64,000 bases of DNA from CAZYFH01 sp964646815 (GTDB lineage Bacteria > Acidobacteriota > Vicinamibacteria > Vicinamibacterales > UBA8438), in NCBI GenBank assembly GCA_964646815.1, contig CAZYFH010000001.1, positions 1 through 64,000 on the forward strand. Direction: 5' to 3'. Under the pieces are notes generated by a model. It worked only from the letters and a program-made list of their open reading frames with translations, made no database searches and was not told the origin of the DNA. A program made the position numbers and the translations under genes. Positions 18,881 through 27,163 of this stretch are shown in pieces (within the stretch, counting starts at the first letter, position 1; each line of letters starts with the position of its first letter).

Positions 18881-20224
18881 ATGTTTGACGCACTCAGCAG
18901 CCGCTTGCAAGACGTATTCGCCTCACTTGGGGGCCACGTGCGCCTCACGCCCCAGGTGGTCGAGAACGCGCTTCGCGGAATTCGCCTGGCCCTGCTTGAG
19001 GCCGACGTCAACTTCAAGGTGGTCAAGGCATTCTGTGACCGTGTGCGAGACCGAGCGGTCGACCACGCGGTTCTCGATAGCCTGACCCCAGCCCAGCAGG
19101 TCGTCGGTATCGTTCGCGACGAGCTCGTCGCGCTGTTCGGACCATCGTCCGCGGGTTTGACGGCGTCCTCGCGCCGCCCGCAGGTGGTGCTCATGGTGGG
19201 GTTGCAGGGCTCGGGTAAGACGACTACGACTGCCAAACTCGGTCGGTGGTTGGCGCGTCAGGGGCGGCACCCGCTGCTAGTCTCAACTGACGTGCGCCGA
19301 CCGGCCGCGATCGAACAACTCGCGGTGCTGGGCCGCGATGCGAATGTTCTGGTACACGAGGCCAAAGGCGAGCGCGATCCGGTCAAGCGCGCGCGTCAAG
19401 CCGTGACCGCGGCGCGGACCAGCGGGTTCGACATCGTCATCGTCGATAGTGCTGGGCGGCTACACATCGACAATGAGTTAATGACCGAACTCGAGGCCAT
19501 CGGGGCAGCGGCGTCGCCGTCTGACACCCTGTATGTCGCTGACGCGATGACCGGGCAGGACGCGATCAAGAGCGCTGGCGAATTTCATCGCCGCATGGGT
19601 GTGACGGGCGTGGTGCTGAGCAAGATGGATGGTGACGCACGCGGTGGGGCTGCCTTGTCGGTTGTGTCCGTCGTCGGCGTACCGGTGGTCTTTTCGGGGA
19701 CCGGCGAGCGGATCGAGGATCTGGAGCCGTTCCGCCCCGACCGCCTGGTGTCGCGCATGCTGGGAATGGGGGACGTCCTGAGCCTCGTCGAACGGGCAGA
19801 GGAAGCGGTGACGCGCGAGGATGCGAGCGCGCTCGAGCGCAAGCTCCGCCGGAACGAGTTCACGTTACAGGATCTCCGGCAGCAGATGTCAGCCCTTGGG
19901 CGGATGGGGCCGCTGGATCAGCTAGTCGGGATGATTCCAGGCATAGGCGGGCGTGGGTTCTCGGCGGACGACCTCGATCCAGGACAGCTAACGCGGACGG
20001 CCGCCATCATCGATTCGATGACGCCGCGCGAGCGACGAGCACCGGCGATCATCAACGGCAGCCGCCGCCGGCGCGTCGCGCGCGGAAGTGGGGCGAGCGT
20101 CCAGGAAGTGAATCGGGTGTTGAAACAGTTCACAGAGATGCGAAGGATGCTGAAGGCGGTCGGAGCAGCCGGAGCGGCTGGGCGTCGCTCGCGTCGGCGA
20201 CGGGCCGCGGCACGAATGCATTGA
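18881..20224 (+). CDS. ffh: Signal recognition particle protein Ffh
   Basis: Ffh binds signal sequences and 4.5S RNA and docks on FtsY. The 447-residue protein starts MFDALSSRLQDVFASLGG (N domain). The G domain carries GLQGSGKTTTTAKLGRWL, DVRRPAAIEQLAVLG, DSAGRLHIDNELMTEL, VADAMTGQDAIKSA and SKMDGDARGGAALSV. A methionine/arginine-rich M domain follows (GMGDVLSLVERAEEA, PGIGGRGFSADDLD, GSRRRRVARGSGASVQEVN). The C-terminal tail is very basic. No SRP RNA gene was recognised nearby. The frame is open for 561 bp upstream, but homology begins at 18881. Confidence 0.96.
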   Translation: MFDALSSRLQDVFASLGGHVRLTPQVVENALRGIRLALLEADVNFKVVKAFCDRVRDRAVDHAVLDSLTPAQQVVGIVRDELVALFGPSSAGLTASSRRPQVVLMVGLQGSGKTTTTAKLGRWLARQGRHPLLVSTDVRRPAAIEQLAVLGRDANVLVHEAKGERDPVKRARQAVTAARTSGFDIVIVDSAGRLHIDNELMTELEAIGAAASPSDTLYVADAMTGQDAIKSAGEFHRRMGVTGVVLSKMDGDARGGAALSVVSVVGVPVVFSGTGERIEDLEPFRPDRLVSRMLGMGDVLSLVERAEEAVTREDASALERKLRRNEFTLQDLRQQMSALGRMGPLDQLVGMIPGIGGRGFSADDLDPGQLTRTAAIIDSMTPRERRAPAIINGSRRRRVARGSGASVQEVNRVLKQFTEMRRMLKAVGAAGAAGRRSRRRRAAARMH

Positions 20225-20289
20225 CGCGGCGGGCCATGTGCGCGGGCGCGCCGCGTTCCGCGAGGGATACGGAACACGAGGTAATCTGA

Positions 20290-20601
20290 ATGCTGACGAT
20301 TCGCATGCGACGGCAGGGCACCAAGAAACGCCCCTTCTATCGACTCGTCGTCATCGAGTCGCACACGTCGCGGGACGGGCGCGCCATAGAGGTGTTGGGT
20401 CACTACGACCCCGCCCCGCAGCCAGAGATGCTGGAGCTTGATCGGCAGCGCCTGACCCACTGGATGAGCCACGGCGCGCGGCCGAGCGACACGGTTCGCA
20501 CGCTTCTCGAGCGCCATCCCCCGGTTGAGGCGGTGTCAGGTGCGGAGACGGCCGACGGGTTGGCGGCGGCGTCGGCCGGTGCGGAGTCCGCAGAGCCGTG
20601 A
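20290..20601 (+). CDS. rpsP: 30S ribosomal protein S16
   Basis: S16 is a small-subunit assembly protein. The sequence begins MLTIRMRRQGTKKRPFYRLV and continues VVIESHTSRDGRAIEVLGHYDP, all standard for the family, with an extended C-terminal tail of about 25 residues rich in Ala and Glu (total 103). A GAGG Shine-Dalgarno lies about 9 nt before the ATG. It opens the conserved unit rpsP-khpA-rimM-trmD-rplS, with overlapping or abutting genes throughout. Confidence 0.97.
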   Translation: MLTIRMRRQGTKKRPFYRLVVIESHTSRDGRAIEVLGHYDPAPQPEMLELDRQRLTHWMSHGARPSDTVRTLLERHPPVEAVSGAETADGLAAASAGAESAEP

Positions 20602-20837
20602 GCCGCGCCAGAGACGTCGTCGAGGTCATTGGTCGGGCGCTCGCTGACTACCCGGATGCGATCAGCGTCAGCGAACGGGAGGACGACGACACCATTCGGG
20701 TCGAGCTGATGAGCGGGCCTGGCGATCTGGGAAAGCTCATCGGCCGCCAGGGGCGTACCGCGGCCGCCGTCCGGACACTCGCCCAGGCCGCCGCTGACCG
20801 GGACGGCCTGCGTGTGATGGTGGATTTTCTCGACTAG
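20598..20837 (+). CDS. khpA: KH-domain RNA-binding protein KhpA
   Basis: This 79-residue protein is made of a single KH domain: RDVVEVIGRALADYPDAISV then GDLGKLIGRQGRTAAAVRTL, where GKLIGRQGR is the KH GxxG loop that grips RNA, and a final VMVDFLD. In other bacteria KhpA pairs with KhpB/Jag and affects cell division and sRNA-type regulation. It starts at GTG inside the rpsP stop and shares its last base with rimM, the classical placement of this gene. Confidence 0.93.
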   Translation: MSRARDVVEVIGRALADYPDAISVSEREDDDTIRVELMSGPGDLGKLIGRQGRTAAAVRTLAQAAADRDGLRVMVDFLD

Positions 20838-21406
20838 TGGATACCGGACGTGATCAATCGGACCCGATGGTTATGGTCGGTCGCGTGGCGCGGGCGCACG
20901 GAAGACGAGGAGAGGTCGTCGTCGACCCGGAGACGGATTTCCCGGAAGCACGATTTCAGGTCGGCAACGCCGTGTTCACGAGCGCGGAGGAAAGGTCCGT
21001 GGAGCTCCGCGTTGCCAGCGTGCGGTTCCACCGTGGGCGTGCGGTGATCGGTTTCGAGCGCGTGGAGACGATCGACGCGGCCGACCAGCTTGCCGGAAAC
21101 AAGTTGCACGTGCCGGAATCGATGCTCATGCCGCTGCCGAGGGACACGTTCTATGTGCACGATCTCGTGGGCTGCGACGTCCGAACGCTCGACGGCACGA
21201 TCGTGGGCACGGTCAGGGAGATTCAGCGTGTGGCGGGCGCGAGTCGGTTGATCATCGATGCGGCGCATGGCGAGATCGACGTGCCGTTAGTAGACGCGAT
21301 TTGTGTGCGTGTCGATATCGCGGCGCGGTCGATCGTCATCGACCCACCGGAGGGCTTACTCGAGCTTAACCAGCGCCGCCGCGGCTCCGAGAGACGTGAA
21401 GTTTGA
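20837..21406 (+). CDS. rimM: Ribosome maturation factor RimM
   Basis: RimM helps mature the 30S head and binds S19. The 189-residue protein has the N-terminal RimM beta-barrel (MVGRVARAHGRRGEVVV ... FPEARFQVG, RFHRGRAVIGFERVETIDAADQL) and the C-terminal PRC-barrel (DTFYVHDLVGCDV, VGTVREIQRV, IDVPLVDAICVRVDIAARSIVIDPPEGLLEL). It begins at GTG 20837 sharing one base with the khpA stop. An internal ATG at 20867 is possible. trmD overlaps its last 11 bases. Confidence 0.94.
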   Translation: MDTGRDQSDPMVMVGRVARAHGRRGEVVVDPETDFPEARFQVGNAVFTSAEERSVELRVASVRFHRGRAVIGFERVETIDAADQLAGNKLHVPESMLMPLPRDTFYVHDLVGCDVRTLDGTIVGTVREIQRVAGASRLIIDAAHGEIDVPLVDAICVRVDIAARSIVIDPPEGLLELNQRRRGSERREV

Positions 21407-22154
21407 CATCGTGACCATTTTCCCCGAGTTGATCCATGCGATCACTGGGGCCGGCGTGCTTGGTCGCGCGATCACCACGGGCATTCTGGATGTCGCCGTA
21501 CACGACCTGCGCGACTACGCCGCTGACCGGCGTCGGACGGTGGATGACGTGCCCTACGGAGGCGGACCGGGGATGGTACTGAAGCCGGAACCGTTTGTGC
21601 GCGTCGTGGGGCAGATTCGGCGCGAGCGCGGGTTGCCGGAGGCGATCGTGCTGACCTCGCCCCAAGGTGCCGTGTTCACCCACGCGGAAGCGGTCCGTCT
21701 CAGTCGGTTGCGCCACGTGGTATTGCTCTGTGGACGGTACGAGGGCGTGGACGAACGGGTGCGGGAGCATGTGGCCACGGAGGAGATGTCGGTCGGCGAT
21801 TACGTGCTCAGTGGGGGGGAGCTTCCCGCGGCGGTCATCCTTGATGCCGTGGCCCGCCAGGTGCCGGGTGTCGTCGGGGACGCCGCGTCGGTGCGGTCCG
21901 ATTCGTTCGTACGCCGGCTGCTGGATTGTCCGCACTACACGCGGCCCGCGACATTTGAGGCGCGCCGGGTGCCCGACGTGCTGATGTCCGGCAACCACAG
22001 CGAGATACGACGCTGGCGTAAGCGCGAGGCGGTCCGGCGGACTCGCGAACGGCGTCCAGACTTGTTGGCGAATGCTAGTTTGGATGACGAGGAACGAGAG
22101 CTCCTGCGGGAGCTCGAGCAGGCCGATGAGCCCAAGACGGGAGCAGGCGTATGA
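21396..22154 (+). CDS. trmD: tRNA (guanine-N1)-methyltransferase TrmD
   Basis: TrmD methylates G37 of tRNAs next to the anticodon, preventing frameshifts. The 252-residue protein starts at GTG 21396 (VKFDIVTIFPELI). It contains the trefoil-knot SAM-binding signatures VDDVPYGGGPGMVLKPEP, VLLCGRYEGVDERV and MSVGDYVLSGGELPAAVILDAVARQVPGV, plus the tRNA-binding C-terminal GNHSEIRRWR. An upstream in-frame start would overlap rimM by about 100 bp and adds no homology. It is coupled to rplS by a 4-bp overlap. Confidence 0.96.
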   Translation: MKFDIVTIFPELIHAITGAGVLGRAITTGILDVAVHDLRDYAADRRRTVDDVPYGGGPGMVLKPEPFVRVVGQIRRERGLPEAIVLTSPQGAVFTHAEAVRLSRLRHVVLLCGRYEGVDERVREHVATEEMSVGDYVLSGGELPAAVILDAVARQVPGVVGDAASVRSDSFVRRLLDCPHYTRPATFEARRVPDVLMSGNHSEIRRWRKREAVRRTRERRPDLLANASLDDEERELLRELEQADEPKTGAGV

Positions 22155-22495
22155 AGGCGATTGAAGCAGTGGAGTCCCCGCAACTGGTGGAACGTCCGGA
22201 CATGCGGCCGGGCGACACGGTCCGCGTGCACGTTAAGGTGCGGGAAGGTGAGAAGGAACGGATTCAGATCTTCGAGGGGCTCATCATCGGCCAGCATCGG
22301 GGTGGTTCGAGGGCGACGTTTACTGTCCGCAAGGTGTCGTTCGGTCAGGGCGTCGAGCGTATCTTTCCGCTGCACTCCCCGATGATCGACAAGATCGACG
22401 TGGTCCGCTCGGCGCGAGTCCGCCGCGCCAAGCTGTATTTCCTGCGCAAGCTCCGGGGAAAGGCCGCGCGCCTGCGCGAGCGCCGGCGGACCTAG
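22151..22495 (+). CDS. rplS: 50S ribosomal protein L19
   Basis: L19 sits at the interface of the two ribosomal subunits. The 114-residue protein contains RPGDTVRVHVKVREGEKERIQIFEG, the KVSFGQGVERIFPLHSPMIDKI stretch and VRRAKLYFLRKLRGKAAR, all canonical. It ends the rpsP unit. The following 188 bp up to rnhB holds no recognised feature or clear intrinsic terminator. Confidence 0.97.
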   Translation: MKAIEAVESPQLVERPDMRPGDTVRVHVKVREGEKERIQIFEGLIIGQHRGGSRATFTVRKVSFGQGVERIFPLHSPMIDKIDVVRSARVRRAKLYFLRKLRGKAARLRERRRT

Positions 22496-22683
22496 GCTCT
22501 TGTGCTCATGCCGGGAAGTCCTGTTACATTCGACCGCGAATCCATCCCGCACTGGTCCAGCCATCAGCGGGTTACATACGGAGGCGCGCGCCCTCGTCAC
22601 GTCTTGTACTGGCCGGTCTCGCTTCGGATCTGGCGGGCTCTCGGCATTAATATGAGTTCTCGGCCGGGACACTAGCCGATCAG

Positions 22684-23343
22684 GTGACACGGCGTCCGAA
22701 GTCGACTCGCCCTGCAGCCCGACGGACAGTCGAGAACGCGGTTCGACGGCTCGGCTTCGCTCGGGTTGCCGGGACCGACGAAGTTGGACGCGGCTGTCTC
22801 GCCGGTCCCGTGGTAGCGGCCGCGGTCGTGCTCGACCACCGGCGAACCATCAGCGGATTGCGCGACTCCAAACTGCTGACACCGATCAGCCGCGAGCGGC
22901 TGTACGAGGAGATCATTCGTACGACGTCGTGGACGGTCGCGTCGGTCGAACCAGCGGAGATAGACCGTCTCAACATTCATCGCGCCTCGCTCGACGCGAT
23001 GCGCCGAGCCGTCAAGGCGATCGCGCCGTGCCCTGACTTCGTGCTGGTCGACGGGTTCTTGCTCCCCGGTCTGCTGTTGCCGCAGCGCGGCATCGTCGGC
23101 GGCGACCGCCGATGCGCCGTCATCGCCGCGGCGTCGATCGTCGCGAAGGTGACCCGAGACCGTCATATGCAGCAGCTCCATGCCCGCGACCCGCGGTATG
23201 GATTCGATCGCCATAAAGGGTATGCGACGCGTGACCACCTGGCCGCGGTACGCCGATTCGGCTACTCCGACGTTCACCGGCGTTCGTTCCGCCCCGCGTC
23301 CCTGTTTGATAGGATCGCAAACTCGGGCAGTGTGCCTGTCTAA
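22684..23343 (+). CDS. rnhB: Ribonuclease HII
   Basis: RNase HII removes ribonucleotides from DNA and RNA-DNA hybrids. The 219-residue protein contains GTDEVGRGCLAGPVVAAAVVL (catalytic Asp-Glu), LLVDGF-type VLVDGFLLP, AAASIVAKVTRDRHM and YGFDRHKGYATRDHL. The start is GTG 22684. It is separated from the rpsP unit by 188 bp but lies on the same strand, the common arrangement trmD-rplS-rnhB. A TPR gene follows 6 bp later. Confidence 0.95.
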   Translation: MTRRPKSTRPAARRTVENAVRRLGFARVAGTDEVGRGCLAGPVVAAAVVLDHRRTISGLRDSKLLTPISRERLYEEIIRTTSWTVASVEPAEIDRLNIHRASLDAMRRAVKAIAPCPDFVLVDGFLLPGLLLPQRGIVGGDRRCAVIAAASIVAKVTRDRHMQQLHARDPRYGFDRHKGYATRDHLAAVRRFGYSDVHRRSFRPASLFDRIANSGSVPV

Positions 23344-23349
23344 CGCCTT

Positions 23350-25437
23350 ATGCCCACGCGCCGGGAGCGCCTCCGCAAGGCCGAGAAACTGCTGCGACAG
23401 GGCCGTCTTGAGCCGGCCATCACCGAGTACGTCGCGCTGATCGAGGAAGAGCCCACGGATTGGGCGACGACCAACGTCCTGGGGGATCTGTACGTACGCG
23501 CGAAGCAGGTCAACTTGGCCGTGGGCCAGTACACTCGCATCGCCGATCACTTCTGGAAGGAGAGGTGTTTTTCGAAGGCAGCCGCCCTCTACAAGAAAGT
23601 TCTCAAGGTCATGCCGACTGACGAGCGGTCTCTCATTCGCCTTGGCAACATCTCGGCTCAGCAAGGGAAGCTCGTCGATGCGAAGGCGACTTTCAACGCG
23701 GTTGTATCGTTGCGACGCAAGCGTGGTGACGCTAACGGGGTCAACGAGGTGGTCGTGCTGCTGGGAGCGATCGACCCGCGGGATCTCGGCGCGCGGCGCG
23801 CCGCAGCAAAGGCACAAGTCGAACTGGGTCAGACGCCAGAGGCCATCGAGGCCATGGGACAGCTCGCTGTCGATCTCAGAGAGGAAGGAAAGACCACCGA
23901 TGCGGTCGAGGTGTTAAAGAGCGTGGTCGAACTAGACCCTGCCAACGTCGCGAGTCGGGCCAGGCTCGCGCGGCTCTATCTGTCTATTGGCAACCTTGGC
24001 GCGGCGCGCGAATACTTGACGGCCGAAGTAGCTGGTGACGATCCGGCGATGTTGCTGGCCGTGGCGGAGCTCAAGCTCAGAGGTGGAGATGCTGACTGCG
24101 CGCGGGAGGTGATTCGCCGAGTCATCGGCCTGAGCCCGGATGCGTCCGACCAGGTCATGGCGCTGGCTGATTCACTGTCCGACGGGAATGCCGACGCGGC
24201 GTTTGCCTGTGTGGATGAGCTTGCCGATGTCGCCATTCGGTCCGAGGACTGGCGGGCGGCGAGCGTGCTGCTGCGGGAGTTCACCGAGCGCGTGCCGCGT
24301 CATGTGGCCGCGCTCGTCAAGCTGATCGACGTTTGTGTCGATGCCGATCTCGACGGCGCGCTGATCGCCGCGCAGGCGGAGCTGGCCGAGGCGTATCTGG
24401 ATAGCGGTCAAATGTCGCAAGCCACTGTGATCGCGGAGGACCTCGTCGTTCGCGAGCCGTCGACGCAGGCGCATCTCGATCGCTATCGACGCGCGCTGGT
24501 GGCGTCTGGCGATCTCGACCCCGACGCGAGGATCGCGGAGCGATGCCGCACCATAGCCGGGGACGGCGGCGCGTCGGACGGTTTGGGCGAACTGGGCGAC
24601 GATTTCTTCGATGAGTCTGAACCGACGGCCTCCGCGTCGCAGGCAAGCACGCACGATGGAGAGGTCGCAGGTCGCCTCGCCGCTGTCAAAGTGAGCGTCG
24701 ATGGGGGGGGACCTGCCGCGGCGCTCGAGGCCGAGAGCGGGGTCGACCTGAACGAGGGGGGACCCGACCTGTCGAGCCTGTTCGCTGAGGATTTCGAGCC
24801 CGCAGTGGTGAAGCTGCTCCCCGCGTCCCCTGAACCTGAGGCGGCACCCGCGGGAGGGGTGCCGGCCGGCGAATCGATGAAGATGGACTTAACGTCTGTG
24901 TTCGGCGACCTTGAAGGGACGGGCGTCACCGGGGCGCCGTCGCGACCTGCGCCGGCGATGGATCGGCCAACGATGCCCGCCGGCATTCCACCCGCTCCGA
25001 GCTTGGACGAGGTATTCGACCAGATTCGAGACGAAGTCGTCAGTGATGCTTCGGTTGAGGAACCCGGGGCGCAGCAATACCAGCTCGGACTGAGCTATCG
25101 CCAGATGGGCAAGCTCGACGAGGCCATCGCGGCACTCGAGACCGCAGCCCGATCGACGCGGTATCGCTTCAACTCGGCTGTCATGCTGGGGCGACTGTAT
25201 TTCGACAAGCAAGAGCCAGCGCGCGCGCTCGACTGGTTGGAGCGCGCCGCGGAAGCGCCGGGCCCGTCCGACGACGATCACCACGCGTTGCTGTATCACT
25301 TCGGCGTGACGCTCGAACGCCTCGGCGAGAACGCCCGAGCGTTGGGGGTCTTTATGGAGTTGCAGTCCAACGCCGGCGAGTATCGCGATGTTGGTGAGCG
25401 GGTGGGGCGTCTGGGGCGGCTCAAGATCGGAGGATGA
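23350..25437 (+). CDS. Large tetratricopeptide repeat protein
   Basis: This 695-residue protein is built of TPR units. The first block (residues 1-100) reads KAEKLLRQGRLEPAITEYVALIEEEPTDWATTNVLGDLYV and KAAALYKKVLKVMPTDERSLIRLGNISAQQGKLVDA. Further units run to about residue 390. A disordered acidic/Pro-rich linker follows (about 390-560), then a C-terminal TPR block (YQLGLSYRQMGKLDEAIAAL, SAVMLGRLYFDKQEPARAL, HFGVTLERLGENARALGVF). No signal peptide or TM helix is seen, so it is probably a cytoplasmic scaffold. The binding partner is unknown. It follows rnhB by 6 bp and overlaps the next gene by 4 bp. Confidence 0.82.
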   Translation: MPTRRERLRKAEKLLRQGRLEPAITEYVALIEEEPTDWATTNVLGDLYVRAKQVNLAVGQYTRIADHFWKERCFSKAAALYKKVLKVMPTDERSLIRLGNISAQQGKLVDAKATFNAVVSLRRKRGDANGVNEVVVLLGAIDPRDLGARRAAAKAQVELGQTPEAIEAMGQLAVDLREEGKTTDAVEVLKSVVELDPANVASRARLARLYLSIGNLGAAREYLTAEVAGDDPAMLLAVAELKLRGGDADCAREVIRRVIGLSPDASDQVMALADSLSDGNADAAFACVDELADVAIRSEDWRAASVLLREFTERVPRHVAALVKLIDVCVDADLDGALIAAQAELAEAYLDSGQMSQATVIAEDLVVREPSTQAHLDRYRRALVASGDLDPDARIAERCRTIAGDGGASDGLGELGDDFFDESEPTASASQASTHDGEVAGRLAAVKVSVDGGGPAAALEAESGVDLNEGGPDLSSLFAEDFEPAVVKLLPASPEPEAAPAGGVPAGESMKMDLTSVFGDLEGTGVTGAPSRPAPAMDRPTMPAGIPPAPSLDEVFDQIRDEVVSDASVEEPGAQQYQLGLSYRQMGKLDEAIAALETAARSTRYRFNSAVMLGRLYFDKQEPARALDWLERAAEAPGPSDDDHHALLYHFGVTLERLGENARALGVFMELQSNAGEYRDVGERVGRLGRLKIGG

Positions 25438-25841
25438 CCCCGTCGGGCAGCATGCGCGGACGAGTGAGTCGCCTGCTGCTTGTCTTCTATTTTGTGGACG
25501 TTGGCCTCGTCCTCGTCGTGACGCCGTGGACGACCTTCTGGGATCGCAACATCTTCGTCGAGTCCTTCCCGTTGGTGGAAGCCCTACTAACGACATCTAT
25601 GGCGCGGGGTGGTGTGTCAGGCCTCGGAGTGCTCAACCTCGGAGCAGGCCTCGCGGACCTGTCCGTGCTCTGGAGGCGAGGTGCCCCGAGGTCTAGTTTG
25701 TCCAGTTCGGCAAAGGTCTGGACAGTTCCATCCACGCGTTCGCTGCGCGCCCCGGCCCGGCCGGGTGAGGCCAGCGTGCTCGCGCAAGCGGCAAGGGCCC
25801 CTCGGAAGACAGTGGCCGGGGGCCCGCCTCGGAGGCGGTAG
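25434..25841 (+). CDS. Small membrane protein, C terminus probably replaced by IS remnant
   Basis: The first 80 or so residues (RGRVSRLLLVFYFVDVGLVLVVTPWTTFWDRN, then a second hydrophobic stretch GVSGLGVLNLGAGLADLSVLW) look like a genuine two-helix inner-membrane protein. From about residue 85 (base 25696) the reading frame runs into the end of an IS481-like remnant and becomes low-complexity (Ser/Arg/Ala/Pro). The native C terminus has probably been truncated or replaced. It starts in the stop of the TPR gene (ATGA). The function is unknown. Confidence 0.55.
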   Translation: MTPSGSMRGRVSRLLLVFYFVDVGLVLVVTPWTTFWDRNIFVESFPLVEALLTTSMARGGVSGLGVLNLGAGLADLSVLWRRGAPRSSLSSSAKVWTVPSTRSLRAPARPGEASVLAQAARAPRKTVAGGPPRRR

Positions 25842-26405
25842 CCACGATGTGGTCGTTGCCGGCTGTAAAACGCCAGACACCGGGCCAACGACCGTTGCAG
25901 GGCGCGGGCCGAGGAAAAGTAGTGCCGACCGAACTGGACGCGCCAGTACGCCGCAGCCGCCAGCCCGCCGCCCAGTATCCCGGCAACCCGACCTCGATGA
26001 GGCAGGCGCCATCAGGGCCGCCGCGACCTCGCCGACGACGTTCCGGGCGGACCCGTACGACGAGGCGCAATCACCCGCCGTTCGTCGGTCACGGTCAATT
26101 CGGGCGCACGCCCACGCCGGGCGGTCCGCCGTTTCGAATACAGTCCGTTAGCCCGGTAACGCGTCAGTTGGGCCCGCCACCAATTGCATATCGTCCGAGA
26201 CACGCCATAGCGTCGACACGTCGCGCTCACGTTGCCACTGCGCTGCGCCGCCTACAGAACCCGCAGCCGGAACCCTTGTATGCTGTTGTCGAGAGTCATT
26301 GGGGCCCTTCCGTTCGCGTCTCTTTGCCCAACGAAACTGCGTGGAAGAATAGGCCACATGACCCTCGTTCTGTCTCTGGTGTCAGACAGCCGAGACTGTC
26401 AACAC
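25696..26405 (-). mobile_element. Degenerate IS481-like insertion sequence remnant
   Basis: The element spans a broken transposase gene read on the minus strand. Imperfect candidate ends are TGTCAGACAGCCGAGACTGT starting at 26380, and the inverted TGTCCAGAC...CCGAACTGGACA at 25696-25724. They share TGTC-AGAC and CCGA-ACTG blocks but are poorly matched, so the exact borders are uncertain. The central catalytic part of the transposase is deleted. It separates the truncated membrane protein from the thiE-like gene. Confidence 0.6.
25700..26299 (-). pseudogene. IS481-family transposase, N- and C-terminal fragments only
   Basis: From ATG 26299 the reverse strand reads MTLDNSIQGFRLRVL, then an in-frame TAG (26252-26254). 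The same frame continues NVSATCRRYGVSRTICNWW and GLYSKRRTARRGRAPELT, the helix-turn-helix start of IS481-type transposases. A C-terminal piece near 25830-25950 reads RCLAFYSRQRPHRGYRLRGG, the typical end after the last catalytic Glu. Roughly 190 central residues with the DDE triad are missing. Nonsense codon plus large deletion make it a dead copy. Confidence 0.7.
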
Positions 26406-26459
26406 CAAAGCGGAATTTTTCAGGGTAGTGTCACTGTGACTGGGCGAAAACGGTCCGTA

Positions 26460-27149
26460 GTGAGGCCCGACGGGCGGGCGATCGTCTGCCTCGTGACCGA
26501 CCGCGAGCGCCGGGCCGCTCAATCTACGACGGACGATGCGGCATGCGATGCGCTGGTCGAACTCGCGGGTGACGCACGGCGTGCAGGTGTCGATCTCATT
26601 CAGGTGCGCGAGCGGGGTCTGACGGATCGCGCCCTGCTTGGCCTTGTCGAGCGAATGGTCGCTGTCACCCACGGGAGCGAGACACGGGTCGTCGTCAATG
26701 AACGGGTTGACATCGCGTTGGCGGCGGGGGCCTCGGGCGTGCACCTCCCGTCGTCCGCCCCGCCGGCGAGCCGGGTGCGTACTATGGTATCGCCATCGTG
26801 GGTCATCGGTCGGTCCGTGCATCGACCCGACGAGGCGCGCCGGGTCGAAGAGGAGGGCGGCGTCGATTACTTGGCGTGTGGCACCGTGTTCGTCACCCCA
26901 TCGAAACCTGGGCAGCACCCGATCGGTGTCGCCGGCCTTCGTGCGGTAATCAGCGGCGTGGCGCTACCGGTGCTCGCGATTGGCGGCGTCGACGTAACGA
27001 ACGCGTCGTCGATGGCCGGTGCCGGCGCGGCGGGGGTCGCCGCGATCGGTTTGTTTGCCGACGTCCCGCGGGATGGGGAGCCAGACGATCTCTACCGGTG
27101 CATCGAAGCGTTACGCGACGCGTTTGACAAGGGAAGGGGGCTCGTCTGA
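26460..27149 (+). CDS. Thiamine-phosphate synthase-like protein (divergent ThiE/TenI type)
   Basis: This 229-residue TIM-barrel protein has CLVTDRE at the start of the barrel, GVDLIQVRERGLTDRALL (diphosphate/pyrimidine pocket), VVVNERVDIALAAGASGVHLP, VIGRSVHRPDEA, VDYLACGTVFVTPSKP and LPVLAIGGVDVTNASS. These match ThiE, but the usual GxHxGQxDxP segment is GVHLPSSAPP, so the thiazole-side residues differ. It could be a true ThiE, or a TenI-like or lineage-specific relative. A canonical ThiE starts at 63542. The start is uncertain: GTG 26460 or 26436; both lie just after the IS remnant. Confidence 0.78.
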   Translation: MRPDGRAIVCLVTDRERRAAQSTTDDAACDALVELAGDARRAGVDLIQVRERGLTDRALLGLVERMVAVTHGSETRVVVNERVDIALAAGASGVHLPSSAPPASRVRTMVSPSWVIGRSVHRPDEARRVEEEGGVDYLACGTVFVTPSKPGQHPIGVAGLRAVISGVALPVLAIGGVDVTNASSMAGAGAAGVAAIGLFADVPRDGEPDDLYRCIEALRDAFDKGRGLV

Positions 27150-27163
27150 CGTCGAAAAAGTCT

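Noticed and set aside
25842..26459. CRISPR or phage remnant in the gap before thiE
   Set aside because: No regular repeats or phage genes; the content is explained by the IS481-like transposase fragments.
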